Shown: positions 21,601 to 31,320, counted from the stretch's first letter. The stretch: DNA of 64,000 nt from Podarcis raffonei (GCF_027172205.1 NC_070618.1:11712538-11776537), one strand, 5' to 3'. Numbers and translations: made by a program. The notes: generated from the sequence alone by a model not told the origin.

Positions 21601-22293
21601 CGGACCTCCAGAACCAATTAAGTACTTAACCCGAGGTACCACTGTACAATGCTTCGGAACAGAGGTGAGTTGGACTCTCCAGAATTTCAGGCAGGGGCTT
21701 TTCCTAGCTATACTTAGGACTCAGCTATAATGTTTTAAGTGCATTATACAAATGTAACCTTAGGTGGCGCTGGTGAGCTAAAGGCAAATTCCATATATAT
21801 TTTACGTTTCTTTAAAAAGCAGCTTATTTTCTAATATCTGTGTAGATTCAGCCCTGGATATGCCAATGATTGAATCTCAGACTTTCTCTGCCACTATGGT
21901 CCTTCCCCTATATTCACCTCTGGCTTTGGCCATCTGTGAGTCAGGGTGCTCCATTACTATGAAGCAGTGTTTACTAGCTGAAACAGACTAAACCACCTGC
22001 GAGGGACTTGGATTGTTGGGGGACAGAGTAGCCCCTGGAAATACGGAGCTGGATAAATCTGGCTGAATGAGAAAAACGGAAGGAAATTTACTTACTTCTT
22101 CACTCTTGCTTCCAAATCCCGCCTTACGGGGTTTGCGCAGCTAAGGTAGAAAGAAAGAAAAAGTGGTGCTGAGTGATCACACAGAGGAAAATTAAAAAGG
22201 GGGGAGGCCTAGCAAATTGGCTGGGTCTGAAATGCTCACCGACATGGCAAAAGCTGTGCCCATGAGGCAAAGATACAGGAGGGTTAGCTTCAT
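12941..22293 (-). CDS. ENAM: enamelin, full coding region in 8 coding exons (1112 aa)
   Basis: Enamelin is secreted by ameloblasts and is the largest structural protein of forming enamel, needed for mineral-ribbon growth. Coding exons in order: 22240-22293, 22096-22140, 20547-20588, 19445-19792, 18085-18126, 16599-16649, 16002-16043, 12941-15655. All are multiples of three with phase-0 borders, the SCPP hallmark. Signal peptide: residues 1-16. Matches to mammalian enamelin include GFGSKSEE, AFPP...PW.FPQ, P.SNEEG, YGYLGMGGR.PY.SEEM, a CCAG motif, RNTPC, TPCFG and the C-terminal DCLL. Human enamelin is 1142 aa, so length is normal. S-x-E motifs suit Fam20C phosphorylation. No stop or frame break was seen, so the gene looks functional. 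It lies downstream of AMBN, same strand. Promoter and leader exons were not identified. Confidence 0.95.
16002..16043 (-). CDS. ENAM: ENAM coding exon 7
   Basis: Minus-strand acceptor TTTTTCTCCAG, donor GGG|GTAAAT. It encodes RMPFGQPPASNEEG; SNEEG is identical in mammals and holds an S-x-E phosphorylation motif. Confidence 0.9.
16599..16649 (-). CDS. ENAM: ENAM coding exon 6
   Basis: Minus-strand acceptor TGCATTGTAG, donor GGA|GTAAGA. It encodes MFGHGGFQQQPFGPYQG, a Gly/Gln/Pro/Phe-rich segment of the type found in mammalian ENAM between the AFPP and SNEEG segments. Confidence 0.85.
16733..17067 (-). mobile_element. LINE 3' tail and 3' part of a CCTTTACC-tailed SINE, in ENAM intron
   Basis: 16733-16911 (TTTATTTGTATACCACCTTTCC...GCTCAAGGTGGCTTACAA) is an L2/CR1-like LINE tail in reverse. 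16914-17067 is the 3' half of the abundant SINE in reverse (GGTAAAGGGACC...GGTTGCGGCGCTCATCTCGC), truncated at GGCGCATTAA. Confidence 0.6.
18085..18126 (-). CDS. ENAM: ENAM coding exon 5
   Basis: Minus-strand acceptor CTTTCCTCCTCCAG, donor CAG|GTGAAT. It encodes AFPPQQQSPWHFPQ, close to mammalian AFPP...QQPPWQIPQ. Confidence 0.9.
18241..18540 (+). mobile_element. TIR element end (ACCGTATTTTTTG family) with GC-rich interior
   Basis: TACCGTATTTTTTGTCCCAT...AGGACGCAC is one end of a family also seen at 20013 and 28862. A G/C homopolymer-rich and CpG-rich interior follows. The opposite terminus is not clear, so it may be truncated. Confidence 0.5.
19269..19287. repeat. (TG)n microsatellite
   Basis: A short TG run in an ENAM intron, within or next to a diverged element with GCTGCCTGAAGCAGA, a phrase echoed near 28570 and 53945. 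Confidence 0.8.
19445..19792 (-). CDS. ENAM: ENAM coding exon 4 (116 aa)
   Basis: Minus-strand acceptor TCACATTTCAG, donor CAG|GTAAAC. It starts LAHLAASLYGYRSGFLQMFP (human counterpart MAHLGPFF...QQFPQ) and continues Pro/Gln/Arg-rich, with QPRPQLKPQLPRRPQPQPR, ending RGKQQQPQ. The basic P/Q composition corresponds to the KPPQKRPLKQP stretch in human ENAM. Confidence 0.9.
20013..20270. mobile_element. TIR MITE with internal hairpin
   Basis: The ends TACTGTATTTTTTGCTCTAT and TAGAGCAAAAAATACGGTA are inverted repeats. Inside, AGAAGCCAGAACAGCAAGAG (20110-20129) and its complement (20159-20178) form a long hairpin stem. A TA-flanked end fits a TA-target element; the superfamily is not established. 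Confidence 0.7.
20271..20350 (+). mobile_element. L2/CR1-like LINE 3' tail
   Basis: GTTGGAAGCTGCCCAGAGTG, then GGGGCAATCCAGTCAGATGG, then AATAATAATAA: the short tail family seen at 9570, 35412, 57155 and 58030. Confidence 0.6.
20366..20500 (-). mobile_element. tRNA/CR1-type SINE
   Basis: On the minus strand it runs from an A-box-like GATAGCTCAGTCAGTAGACC, through GGGTTCAAGCCCCACATTGG (B-box-like), to a tail ending CTATTATTCTATAAT, the CR1-like 3' octamer pattern. It lies in an ENAM intron, 47 bp from exon 3. Confidence 0.65.
20547..20588 (-). CDS. ENAM: ENAM coding exon 3
   Basis: Minus-strand acceptor TTTCTTCACAG, donor CAA|GTAAGT. It encodes MMQFGPYGYMNSPQ; human has MMRYNQFNFMNGP at this place. 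Confidence 0.9.
20831..21083 (+). mobile_element. hAT-type non-autonomous element (one-unit copy)
   Basis: Starts CATGGGTAGGCAAACTAAGG and ends GTGTGCTGACCCAG; flanks GCCTAGAC and CCCTAGAC match at 7 of 8 bases. Only one ~75-bp internal unit is present. Confidence 0.8.
21401..21646. mobile_element. TIR transposon, CAGTGGTACCTCGGGTTA family
   Basis: Perfect-looking terminal repeats TACAGTGGTACCTCGGGTTA and TAACCCGAGGTACCACTGTA with TA at both borders, as for Tc1/mariner/pogo-type elements. No transposase frame. Confidence 0.85.
22096..22140 (-). CDS. ENAM: ENAM coding exon 2
   Basis: Minus-strand acceptor TTTCTACCTTAG, donor GAA|GTAAGT. It encodes LRKPRKAGFGSKSEE; human PRMPGFSSKSEE. SKSEE provides an S-x-E phosphorylation motif. 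Confidence 0.92.
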
Positions 22294-22310
22294 CCTTCAC
22301 CTTTTCCGGC
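22240..22310 (-). CDS. ENAM: ENAM signal-peptide exon
   Basis: ATG at 22293-22291 begins MKLTLLYLCLMGTAFAMS, a classical signal peptide cleaved probably after AFA. The donor is TCG|GTGAGC. A likely acceptor TTTTTTTATAG puts the exon border at 22310, leaving 17 nt of 5' UTR; earlier leader exon(s) were not identified. A TATA-like ATATAATAAAGG lies about 95 bp upstream (near 22385) and could instead mark a direct promoter. Confidence 0.9.
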
Positions 22311-23082
22311 CTATAAAAAAACATATGCACAATCAACAGTGCATCACATATATTGGGCCATTCCTTTTAGCACACTGCCTTTATTATATCATGCAATAAT
22401 TTTAAGAGAGGGCATCTTCAGGCCTTCTTTACTGCAAATCAGCACCCCAGTCTTCATTCTGGTTACATGACCAGGGGTGGAGGAGACATCTGTGTGGCCT
22501 GCATGTTAATACTAACCTACCTAAAAGGCAGATGGAAAGACACCAGGTTATGGAAGACTGACATAGCCTAGTTCTAAGATACGTAGAATAGTTGGAAGTG
22601 AAGCAGGAACAGATTTTGGTATACCTCAGCAAGCAGAACCAGGCATACCTGATGTTGACTATGTCTTGAAAACGTCGTCTCCTTTACCATGGAGCCTCAG
22701 AACTGCACTGCGTAAGAAGACACCCCACAAACGACACCTGAGAGAAACGCAGGACAGTTATTTTTTATAATTGCCAAGCACAGGGGTGGGGAAGCTGTGA
22801 ACCTCCAGGTGATGATGGATTCCAACTCCTGTCACCCCTAATTATTACATACACTTCAATGGGACATCTCAGAATTACAGAAGCCATCCCAGCCTCTGAC
22901 TGGATCCTGGAATATCCTGTCTTGGCTCTCACAAGAGCACGGCCCCCAAAAAACGCTCGTTAGAGCCACCTGCGAGACCCCGAGAGTTGTGTGTCTCAAA
23001 TTTCCTCTGCAGCATGTAATTGGCCATGCAAGCTGGGGCTGCAACAACATTTGGAGGGCCAGCTGTTCCCCCACCACTGCAA

Positions 23083-23425
23083 TAAAAAGGTAAAGGGGAC
23101 CCCAGACCATTAGGTCCAGTCGTGACCAACTCTGGGGTTGCGGTGCTCATCTCGCTTTATTGGCCGAGGGAGCCGGCGTACAGCTTCCGGGTCATGTGGC
23201 CAGCATGACTGGCGAACCAGAGCAGCACACGGAAATGCCGTTTACCTTCCCGCCGGAGTGGTACCTATTTATCTACTTGCACTTTGACATGCTTTCAAAC
23301 TGCTAAGTTGGCAGGAGCAGGGACCGAGCAACGGGAGCTCACCCTGTTGCGGGGATTCGAACCACCGACCTTCTGATCGGCAAGTCCTAGGCTCTGTGGT
23401 TTAACCCACAGCGCCACCACCACTG
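23083..23425 (-). mobile_element. tRNA-derived SINE with CCTTTACC tail, full length
   Basis: Read on the minus strand: GGCGCTGTGGGTTAAACCAC (A-box region), GGTTCGAATCCCC (B box), a conserved body (TCCCGTTGCTCGGTCCCTGC; GAGATGAGC.CCGCAACCCCA) and a CCTTTACC tail. Seven other copies are in the window. Confidence 0.85.
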
Positions 23426-23865
23426 CAGCAGGGTTCTGCTAAATAATGCTTTAGGGAGCAGCTGTATCTTTCCAGCCTGTCTGCTGTGGGGCTGCTTGAT
23501 CCTGTGAATTTCCCTCCCTGTTAGTGGAAAGTGCCTCACTGGGGTAGCAGAAAGGTCCATCACTATTACTCCTCCGGCTTGCAGCTGGCATGGGCATTTT
23601 CCTCCTGCTGAAAGCAACAGGAGGGTGGGGATCAAGAAAGTTATACTGGGAAGGAAGGGGGAAAAGAAGACCCCCAACTCTTTCCCCACTGACTGTCCTG
23701 GACCTGGCAGGCTGTAGGAAGTTCTGTCTCCTTCCCCATGTGTGTGGAATCCCTCCTGAATTAACTTTATTGTATGTCCCACATATCAGACATTCTCTCT
23801 CTCTCATGCATGTGTGTGCATGCATGCACACATTTTAGAGTGCAGGCTGAGTTGCCCCATACAAT

Positions 23866-24335
23866 TAATTTTTTTTAATTTAACTGTTTTCACATAACAA
23901 ATTATTCCAACAAATCATCTTCATTATATTTCCCCCCATTTCCCCTCCCTCCCCCACATACCCTCCCCCCTCCCCCCCTACGACTTCCCTCAGCTCCTCT
24001 CTCTGATTTTTTAATTCATATTATTCTCTGAATGTTGCAAAAATGTAAAGATCCTTCAGTTATCCATCTATTATATTAGCAACAATAAATTTGTGTATGT
24101 TTATTCAAAACCTGCCAAGGAGTCCAGTTCAATTTGTTGTTGTTTTAAAGTACTTTGTAAAAGGTTCCCATTCTTCTTTAAAGTCACAGTTGTCCTTGTC
24201 ACGAGTTTGTACGTCAATTTCGCCAACTCCGCATAGTCCATCAATTTCCCTTGCCACTGATCTTTTGTCTGGGTTTCTTCGTTCTTCCATCCTTGTGCTA
24301 TTAAGACTCTGGCCGGGGTTGCCCCATAGAATTTT
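23866..24335 (-). mobile_element. L1-type LINE 3' end
   Basis: The minus strand encodes an L1 ORF2 C-terminal-like peptide: RVLIAQGWKNEETQTKDQWQ, then KLMDYAELAKLTYKLVT. A 3' UTR and an end at the T-rich 23866 side follow. A related 3' end is inserted in the SINE at 58803-59080. Confidence 0.75.
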
Positions 24336-25209
24336 AAGCTGCTCTGAACTCAGAGCCAGCGCTGCTGTTATATATGTGTAGCATAATAACCCATTTCAAC
24401 CATGGTTGTTCATTTACTAGTTATACAACAATTTACGAATTTCCTTTCTGTCCCCAAGGTGGCATACTGTTTAAAAATGTGCAGCATAATAGTATAAAGC
24501 AACAATACAGATAATGAAAAACCCCAGTAATTACAGAACTGAGCCATGACTTCAATAGGGAGCAGGGCTGAGGGTGGTGGCCCAAGTCCCTCCCCCATTC
24601 CATAAAGTGGACTGCCAGAAAGCTCAATTTCCACAGCGGCCAGTCTGTCACCACACACTCCTCTTGCCTTGGAGTTGACATCTGGAGGACCAACTGAATC
24701 TCTCTCACCCAGGCGCCTTCAGTGGCTGACACCCAGTTCATAATTCCATAACTTGTTTAATTTATTGTCTTTTTACCCTTTCTGAAATGGCATTTACAGC
24801 CAATTGATGGTTGCCTCCTTTAAATAATGGTTATTATTTGTACCCCATCCATCTGACTGGGTTGCCCCAGCCACTCTGGGCACACTGAGTCTATTGATGA
24901 CATGGGTTTGAGTATGTGTCTTCTGATCCATGTGTTTTCATTGGTTTGATTCCATTCAGGTAAATGCACTTGTTACCTAGATGTAGTAGGTATATAAGAC
25001 TATACAGTGTTTGATAAATATATTCCCAGAAGAGGCACAGGAAGATATGATGCCTCTGCTATTTCACACCCAGGGTCAGATTTAGGTTTGATGAGGCCCT
25101 AAGCTACTGAAGGTAATGGGGACTTTTATATGTCCAGCTGTCCTTTGTCAACAACAAATTGTCGCTGTTTTTTTGTGTTGCATATATGCTATATGGTAAT
25201 TTATGGACC
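24336..25209. other. intergenic, old LINE tails
   Basis: 24415-24560 looks like a diverged L2/CR1-type tail in reverse (CCCCAAGGTGGCATACTG). 24826-24888 is the short tail CCATCTGACTGGGTTGCCCC in reverse. No coding exon recognised. Confidence 0.4.
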
Positions 25210-25425
25210 TACAGTGATACCTTGGTTTGCAACCGTTTTGGATTGCAACCACGTCAAACCCGGAAGTGCGTGTCCCTTTTTTTGGATTACAACCCTTTTT
25301 TAAAAAATTACAACCCCCCTTTTTTTGAGGACCAATTGGTGAAAGCACTCCTTGGGTTACAACCTGTTTTGGTTTACAACTGGACCTCTGGAATGGATTA
25401 TGGTTGTAAACCAAGGTACCACTGT
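25210..25425. mobile_element. TIR transposon, CAGTGATACCTTGGTTTGCA variant
   Basis: The ends ACAGTGATACCTTGGTTTGC and AAACCAAGGTACCACTGTAA are inverted. It has the same termini class as the CAGTGGTACCTCGG family but a different interior built of TTACAACC-type motifs. Confidence 0.75.
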
Positions 25426-25540
25426 AATAGGTATCTAAAGCCATTTGCACATAACAAAATATGTATTTTATCAAAGTAATTGTTGAACTGAAATGCAATT
25501 AAGAAGAAGTATATTCATAGTGAGATACAATTAAGAAGTA

Positions 25541-25802
25541 TACAGTGGTACCTCAGGTTACATACGCTTCAGGTTACAGATGCCTCAGGTTACAGACGCT
25601 TCAGGTTACAGACTCTGCTAACCCAGAAATAGTACCTTGGGTTAAGAACTTTGCTTCAGGATGAGAACAGAAATCGCGCAGTGGCAGCGCGGCAGCAGCG
25701 GGAAGCCCCATTAGCTAAAGTGCTGCTTCAGGTTAAGAATAGTTTCAGGTTAAGAACGGACCTCCAGAACGAATTAAGTTCGTAACCCTAGGTACCACTG
25801 TA
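25541..25802. mobile_element. TIR transposon, CAGTGGTACCTC family
   Basis: TACAGTGGTACCTCAGGTTA ... CTAGGTACCACTGTA. The interior GATGAGAACAGAAATCGCGC and GGCCCCATTAGCTAAAG-type motifs are shared with the other copies. Confidence 0.85.
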
Positions 25803-26107
25803 TGGGGGACAGGCAAGAGAGTGGGGCCCTAAGTTTGTTTAGCTTATACATAAATCTGGCACTGTTCACACCCCACACCCTGCCCCAAGGAGAAAATAAG
25901 TCCATAGCTGGAGTAGAAGTTTCGCCTCTCTGGTCTGCGAGCCTAAAAGATCTTGCATAAGTAGAACATTGCAAAATCTGCAGATCACGCAGAAGAGATT
26001 AACACATGCCCCTAGGGAAGTTTATGCACATTTACCCCCAGCAGAAGTTCCACATCAGATCTGCTACTGTGGACAACTCCATCTTTTAGGTTCAAAAATG
26101 AACACAT

Positions 26108-26354
26108 TACAGTGGTACCTCTGGTTACGAACTTAATTCGTTCCAGAGGTCCATTCTTAACCTGAAACCGTTCTTATCCTGAACTTTAACTAATGGGGCC
26201 TCCCGCTGCTGGCGGATGGCGGTGGCCGATTTCTGTTCTCACCCTGAGGTAAAGTTCTTAACCCTGTTACCCGAGGTACTACTTCTGGGTTAGCGGAGTC
26301 TGTAACCTGAAGTGTTTGTAACCCAAGGTGTTTGTAACCCGAGGTACTACTATA
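26108..26354. mobile_element. TIR transposon, CAGTGGTACCTC family (reverse)
   Basis: TACAGTGGTACCTCTGGTTA ... TAACCCGAGGTACTACTATA, in opposite orientation to 25541; the pair forms a potential large fold-back. Confidence 0.8.
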
Positions 26355-28090
26355 CCATATAGATAGAAGTAACGAGCTTTATTAATATTTTAAAACAGAA
26401 TTGGGTTGCAAATCTCAAAAGACAGTGAAAAAATCTAAATATTTTGTATCATGCAGGATAGACATTGGGAAGATCAGGCAATATACATAACAACAAAATC
26501 CCAAGAAACATCACATCACCAACCATCCTTGTTTTCAAACAGTTTAAATAAAAAAGACAAATTACTGACATTTACAAAGTTGATACAGCAAAGGAATCAT
26601 GGCAAAAGCCATACCTAAGAATTTAGATAGTCCCAATTGCATGTTGGATTGGGTCCCCACTGCCTTTTTTAACATTGATTTACAGTGCAAACCTATACCT
26701 GTCCTCACAGAAGTATGCCCCACTGAGTTTGATTGGATTTATTCCTAAATTAGTAGGTCCCATGGATGAATGTTTAAATCTCTCCTGTGGGAATCAGTGG
26801 GACTTGTCACATAACTCTGATTGGACTGTGCTGTTGTTGTTGTTATTATGATTTTAAACCTAAAGCAATATCTATTTTGCTGCACAGTATTTGCAAAGTA
26901 ATGAAAAAAATGACATCAATTAATACATCACGCGGTCACTGATTGTTTTTTGTTCCTTTTTCAATTAATCAACCATTATGCTCTTTAGCAAAGTAAAACA
27001 CAAATTTCAAAAATCAAAATGAAGGGGAGTCATATGAAATAGAATTACCTCTTAAATGTGGGGAAGCATTCTTGGGATCCTGAGATGGGATGAGGGGGGA
27101 AAACAACTTAAGACTGAAAATCGAAGCAATTTGCTCTCCATTCTAAAATCATCTGCAGGGCAACATTTAAATGTTGTTTTTGCAAGGTTGGAGCCAATCA
27201 GTGCTCGTGAGACATTTGACGTCACTCTAGGCTACAGCCAGGCAGTTGATACTGTATGTAGGGTCTTGCATATGTTATTACAGGAGCTGCCAAATCTCAG
27301 AGTCTCTTATTATGTTTAATAACAAGTCATGGGGAGGAAAAGCTTACAGTGCAATCCTATACATGTCTTCTCAGCAGTAAGTCTCTTTGGGTTCAGTGGA
27401 GCTTATTCCTGAATAGGGATGGACAAAGCTGTCCTTTCTGCTTTCTCTCATTTTCTCATTTTCCTAATCTTAAACTGAGTTCTTCATATTTCTGCTGTAC
27501 TTTGTGAGGTTTTATTTTTCAGATCGTTATGAAAAATTGTCAGCATTTTAGTGTGAATTTCTCCTAATAAACAGTTTTGTATGCGGGTTTGTTAAGGTGC
27601 ATGTTTTTGCAAGCAATTTCCCCTTGTATAATGCATTTTTGTGTGTTATTTTCTAATATACGTATTTTATGCACACATTATCCTCGTGTGTACATTTTGG
27701 TGTGTACACATTACTTGACCAGAGAACTGCATTGCAAACTTCACAGAAGTACAAATTTCATAGGATGGCTAAAATCTGGGGGACGGGTGCATTTTGGTTC
27801 ATGTGTTGCCTTGAGAAATGCAAATTTGGTACAATGCAAACAAAATTGAATTTCTCCTCCATCCCTACTCCCAGGTAAATGGATATAGAAGTGTAGCCTT
27901 GGAACAGCAACTTCAAAAAACTACATGACCATATTCAAATAATAGCTAAACTTGCATCGAAAGAGGGTTCATGAATTGCATTGGAAAAAAGAAGCTTTGA
28001 GAAAGCACTGTTTTACAGAAATCAAATAATTTACGTATCAAGCTAGTAAGGCATAGTAAATAATATGCACTGCTATATGTGCATCCATCC
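26355..28090. other. intergenic, no gene recognised
   Basis: Fragments of an old interspersed repeat with CAGTGCAATCCTATACATGT and AGTAAGTCTCTTTGGGTTCA occur near 26680-26760 and 27345-27420 (also 46108 and 46231). The remainder is A/T-rich without recognisable exons. Confidence 0.4.
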
Positions 28091-28094
28091 ATAT

Positions 28095-28345
28095 AAGCAT
28101 ATGCAGCCCAATGGCCTTATTCGTGCATCACTTTAAACCATATAGTAAACTATGGTTTAAATGAAAATCTTTAGCATGGTGGCATAAGCTGCTGAAATTG
28201 TGGGCACTATCTTCTTCCCCCATTCCTGCTGCTACCACACTGCTGGGAAACAAACCATGGTCTGGCTGGGTGGTAAGTCCAAACCCAGGTTCATGGTTTG
28301 TTTTTCCTGAATGAAAAACAAGTGATTGTCACAAGTGCTGTATGC
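28095..28345. mobile_element. MITE-like repeat with AAACCATGGTTT-type motifs
   Basis: TTTAAACCATATAGTAAACT...ATGGTTTAAA and CATGGTTTGTTTTTCCTGAA motifs suggest a fold-back element; a distant relative may lie at 38505-38830. The ends are not sharply defined. Confidence 0.4.
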
Positions 28346-28861
28346 AATTACAGATGGATGCTGAATGTACTCTTTGGAATAGTCCCTGTTCACAATGGGT
28401 AAATAATGTGTTCAGCCCTACGGTATTTAATTGATTAGTTCATTGGATTAAAAACACTTCAATCTACTAAAAACATACCTCTGATGAATTGGTCAGCAGG
28501 TTTTTGTTTCTATAATGCAATTATTTTTAAAGCTCACGGTTTCAAAAACTGCAGGCACAGCCAGTCAGGGCCGGCGCAAGACATTTTGGCACCTGAGGCA
28601 AAGCACAAAATGGCATCCCTCCTCTCTCGCCAGGGAAGAAGGAGTAAGTGAAGATCTAGATCAGGAGCAAGCGGGGAATGAAGATCTACATCAGAATCTG
28701 CTGCCCCTGTGGATCCTGTCATCCAGAGGTGCCAGGGCGATTGGGGGGGGGGTTCAATGTCACACGTGTGATGTGTGGCACCTTAAAGCACTGAGATTTA
28801 CTATGGCATTTTTGCAAACTACAGCCATCTAATCTATAAAGGTGCATTCCATAAGCAATTA

Positions 28862-29031
28862 CTGTATTTTTCCGTGTATAAGACTAGGTTTTACTTTTAA
28901 AAATATGTTTAAAATTGGGGGTCATCTTATACACGGATACAATCTCTCCCCCCATTTTCTTAATTTTGAGTCGCCCAAAACAGGGGGCGTCTTATACACG
29001 GGGCGTGTTATAGACGGAAAAATATGGTGTT
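28862..29031. mobile_element. TIR MITE, CTGTATTTTTCCGTGTATAAG family
   Basis: The ends TACTGTATTTTTCCGTGTAT and GTTATAGACGGAAAAATATG are inverted, with several internal CTTATACACGG repeats. Same broad class as 18241 and 20013. Confidence 0.65.
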
Positions 29032-29194
29032 TGGTTTTTAAAGTGCTGAGGCATGACTCTTTGTTGCCTTTGCTTCAACAGACTAACATATGTCTCTGGG
29101 GATTGCCAGATACCATTATTACACTTCATGTTAGTTTTCCAATACTATAAAAAAACAACAACCAGCTGTCAATAACAAATACTAGTATGACTAT

Positions 29195-29535
29195 GGGTGG
29201 ATCTACTCTATACATTTAAAGCAGACGTAATGCCCATTTAAAGCACATGACTGCCCCAACGAATTCTGGGAACTGTAGTTTTTTCAGCAGCGTTGGAAGC
29301 TGTAGCTCTATGAGAGGGCAACTACAGCACCCAGGATTCTTTGAGTGTGTGTGTGGGGGGGATCATAGAATTGTAGAGTTGGAAGGCACCCTGAGGATCA
29401 TCTAGTCCAACCCCCTGTAATACAGGAATATGCAGCTGTCCCATATGGGGATCGAACCTGCAACCTTTGCAATCATTTGCTTTAAATCTGCACTGGATGT
29501 GCTTTAAACGCATAGTGTGGATCTGCCCTGGGTGT
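29195..29535. mobile_element. fold-back MITE interrupted by a tRNA/CR1 SINE
   Basis: The left end GGTGGATCTACTCTATACAT and the right end CGCATAGTGTGGATCTGCCC are inverted relatives with TTTAAAG inside. A SINE on the minus strand (29361-29480: ATCATAGAATTGTAGAGTTG ... GATCGAACCTGCAACC) sits in the middle. A related MITE is at 50795-51075. Confidence 0.65.
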
Positions 29536-29658
29536 CGAACAGAAGCACCCAGCAAATAATCAGAGACTACAATGCAAACATTTGTCACCAAAATTTGCAA
29601 ATGACCGTTTTGAGGTGATTTTATGTGTGCAAATCTCCCCCCCCCCAACTCTTTCTCA

Positions 29659-30120
29659 AAGGTCCGTATAGTAAAAGCTATGGTTTTCCCAGTAGTGATG
29701 TATGGAAGTGAGAGCTGGACCATAAAGAAGGCTGATCGCCAAAGAATTAATGCTTTTGAATTATGGTGCTGGAGGAGACTCTTGAGAGTCCCATGGACTG
29801 CAAGAAGATCAAACCTATCCATTCTGAAGGAAATCAGCCCTGAGTGCTCACTGGAAGGACAGATCGTGAAGCTGAGGCTCCAAAACTTTGGCCACCTCAT
29901 GAGAAGAGAAGACTCCCTGGAAAAGACCCTGATGTTAGGAAAGATTGAGGGCACAAGGAGAAGGGGACGACAGAGGACAAGATGGTTGGATAGTGTTCTC
30001 GAAGATACAAACATGAGTTTGACCAAACTGCGGGAGGCAGTGGAAGACAGGAGTGCCTGGTGTGCTCTGGTCCATGGGGTCACAAAGAGTCGGACACGAC
30101 TAAACAACAACAACAACTTA
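29659..30120 (+). mobile_element. BovB (RTE) LINE 3' part
   Basis: Frame: IVKAMVFPVVMYGSESWTIK, then WCWRRLLRVPWTARRSNLSI, then HLMRREDSLEKTLMLGK, then VTKSRTRLNNN. This is the conserved C-terminus of the BovB reverse transcriptase ORF. The 3' end is CTAAACAACAACAAC. BovB is known for horizontal transfer between squamates and ruminants. This copy is 5'-truncated. Confidence 0.9.
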
Positions 30121-30893
30121 GTTCAGGGCTCTTACCCATCCATTGCACCCAGCATACGGAGCCTTCTTATGCTGATCTTTTGGAAAAAGTGACAGAAATG
30201 TAAAATTATGATTGCAGTGTCTGCCATGATGCTAGTGTATCATTCTGCCCTGTTTTTACATTTGTAAAAACAACAAACCCTCTCCTTGTTATAAACAGCC
30301 CTTGAGCGCATTGAGAACTCTTTACATTGCACACCTTTCCTGGCAAAAAACGCTCTCTCCCTTCAGCTTGTTTTCCCTGGTATGAAATTATCCATCTAAG
30401 AGCAAACGAAAGTAGAAAGGTGCTGAACTGTAATGAAAGATGAAAGGAGAATACAGAAACCATCAGCAGAACCAGGGTAGACGTCATATTTCCTGATTAT
30501 TCCTTTTAGGCTCCAGAGGTCTGGCACTGCTTCACCACTGTCTGAACGTTTCTCCTAGGCTTACTTTGTTTCTGTTCTCACAACATATATTTACTACCAA
30601 ACATCAGGCATTTTTAAGGAAAAGAAGTATAGCTGAATTGCATTTTGCTGGAAAGGATTTTGAGGACTGGTCTGGACAATCACCACCATGTGCTGTCTGG
30701 CATTTATGGAGTGGGTTAGTATTTTATGAAAGCAAAGAAAACACAATTCACAGCAAATTGTGATCACAAGATTTTTTTGGGGGGGAGAGGGGAACCAGAA
30801 AGGGTAATAGAAATCAGTGCATAAATATTCAGCTGACTGGTCCAGGGACTTTTAGACTGCATTCTGGTGATTCCTTGGCTTGGAAGGGGATTT
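30121..30893. other. intergenic, no gene recognised
   Basis: No repeat or exon was identified by eye; moderately A/T-rich. Confidence 0.35.
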
Positions 30894-31025
30894 ATAGAAT
30901 CGAAGAGTTGGAAGGGACCTTGAGGATCATCTAGTCCAACCCCCTGCAATGCAGGAATATACAGCTGTCCCATACGGGAATCGAACCTGCAACCTTGGCT
31001 TTATCAGCACCATGCTCTAATCCAT
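30894..31025 (-). mobile_element. tRNA/CR1-type SINE
   Basis: Reverse: AGAGCATGGTGCTGATAAAG, GGTTGCAGGTTCGATTCCCG (B box), GGGGGTTGGACTAGATGATC, CCTTCCAACTCTTCGATTCT. Other copies: 29361, 38198, 41814, 59447, 63204. Confidence 0.75.
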
Positions 31026-31035
31026 GGGTAATAAA

Positions 31036-31266
31036 CACGCAAGATGTAACTGGCTGTACTTTTGAATATATAAAGTATACTATTCATTGTATCAAATTGT
31101 AGATTTTGACGGAAGTTTCATACATGAACTGACTAGAGAATGAACTAATCTACTGGGTCTTCTGCTTTTTTTTTGTTGAACCTTATGTAACCTCTGTTGA
31201 AATCTACAATTTGATACAATGAATAGTATACTTTATTCAAAAGTACAGCCAGTTACATCTTGTGTG
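31036..31266. repeat. near-perfect inverted repeat, arms ~70 bp
   Basis: The left arm 31036-31106 (from CACGCAAGATGTAACTGGCT to TGTAGATTT) and the right arm 31200-31266 are reverse complements. They differ by a 4-bp TATA indel and one or two substitutions. The spacer is about 93 bp. The arms are far less diverged than nearby repeats. It has no family name that I recognise. Confidence 0.9.
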
Positions 31267-31320
31267 TCTATTGAGTATGTTTCACGTAACCATAGGTTTT
31301 TTGTTGTTGTTTTGCTAACC

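Noticed and set aside
22650-22745. Possible non-coding ENAM leader exon (minus strand, CTTACGCAG ... CCATG|GTAAAG)
   Set aside because: Only weak splice-like motifs in sequence that cannot be tested by coding content.
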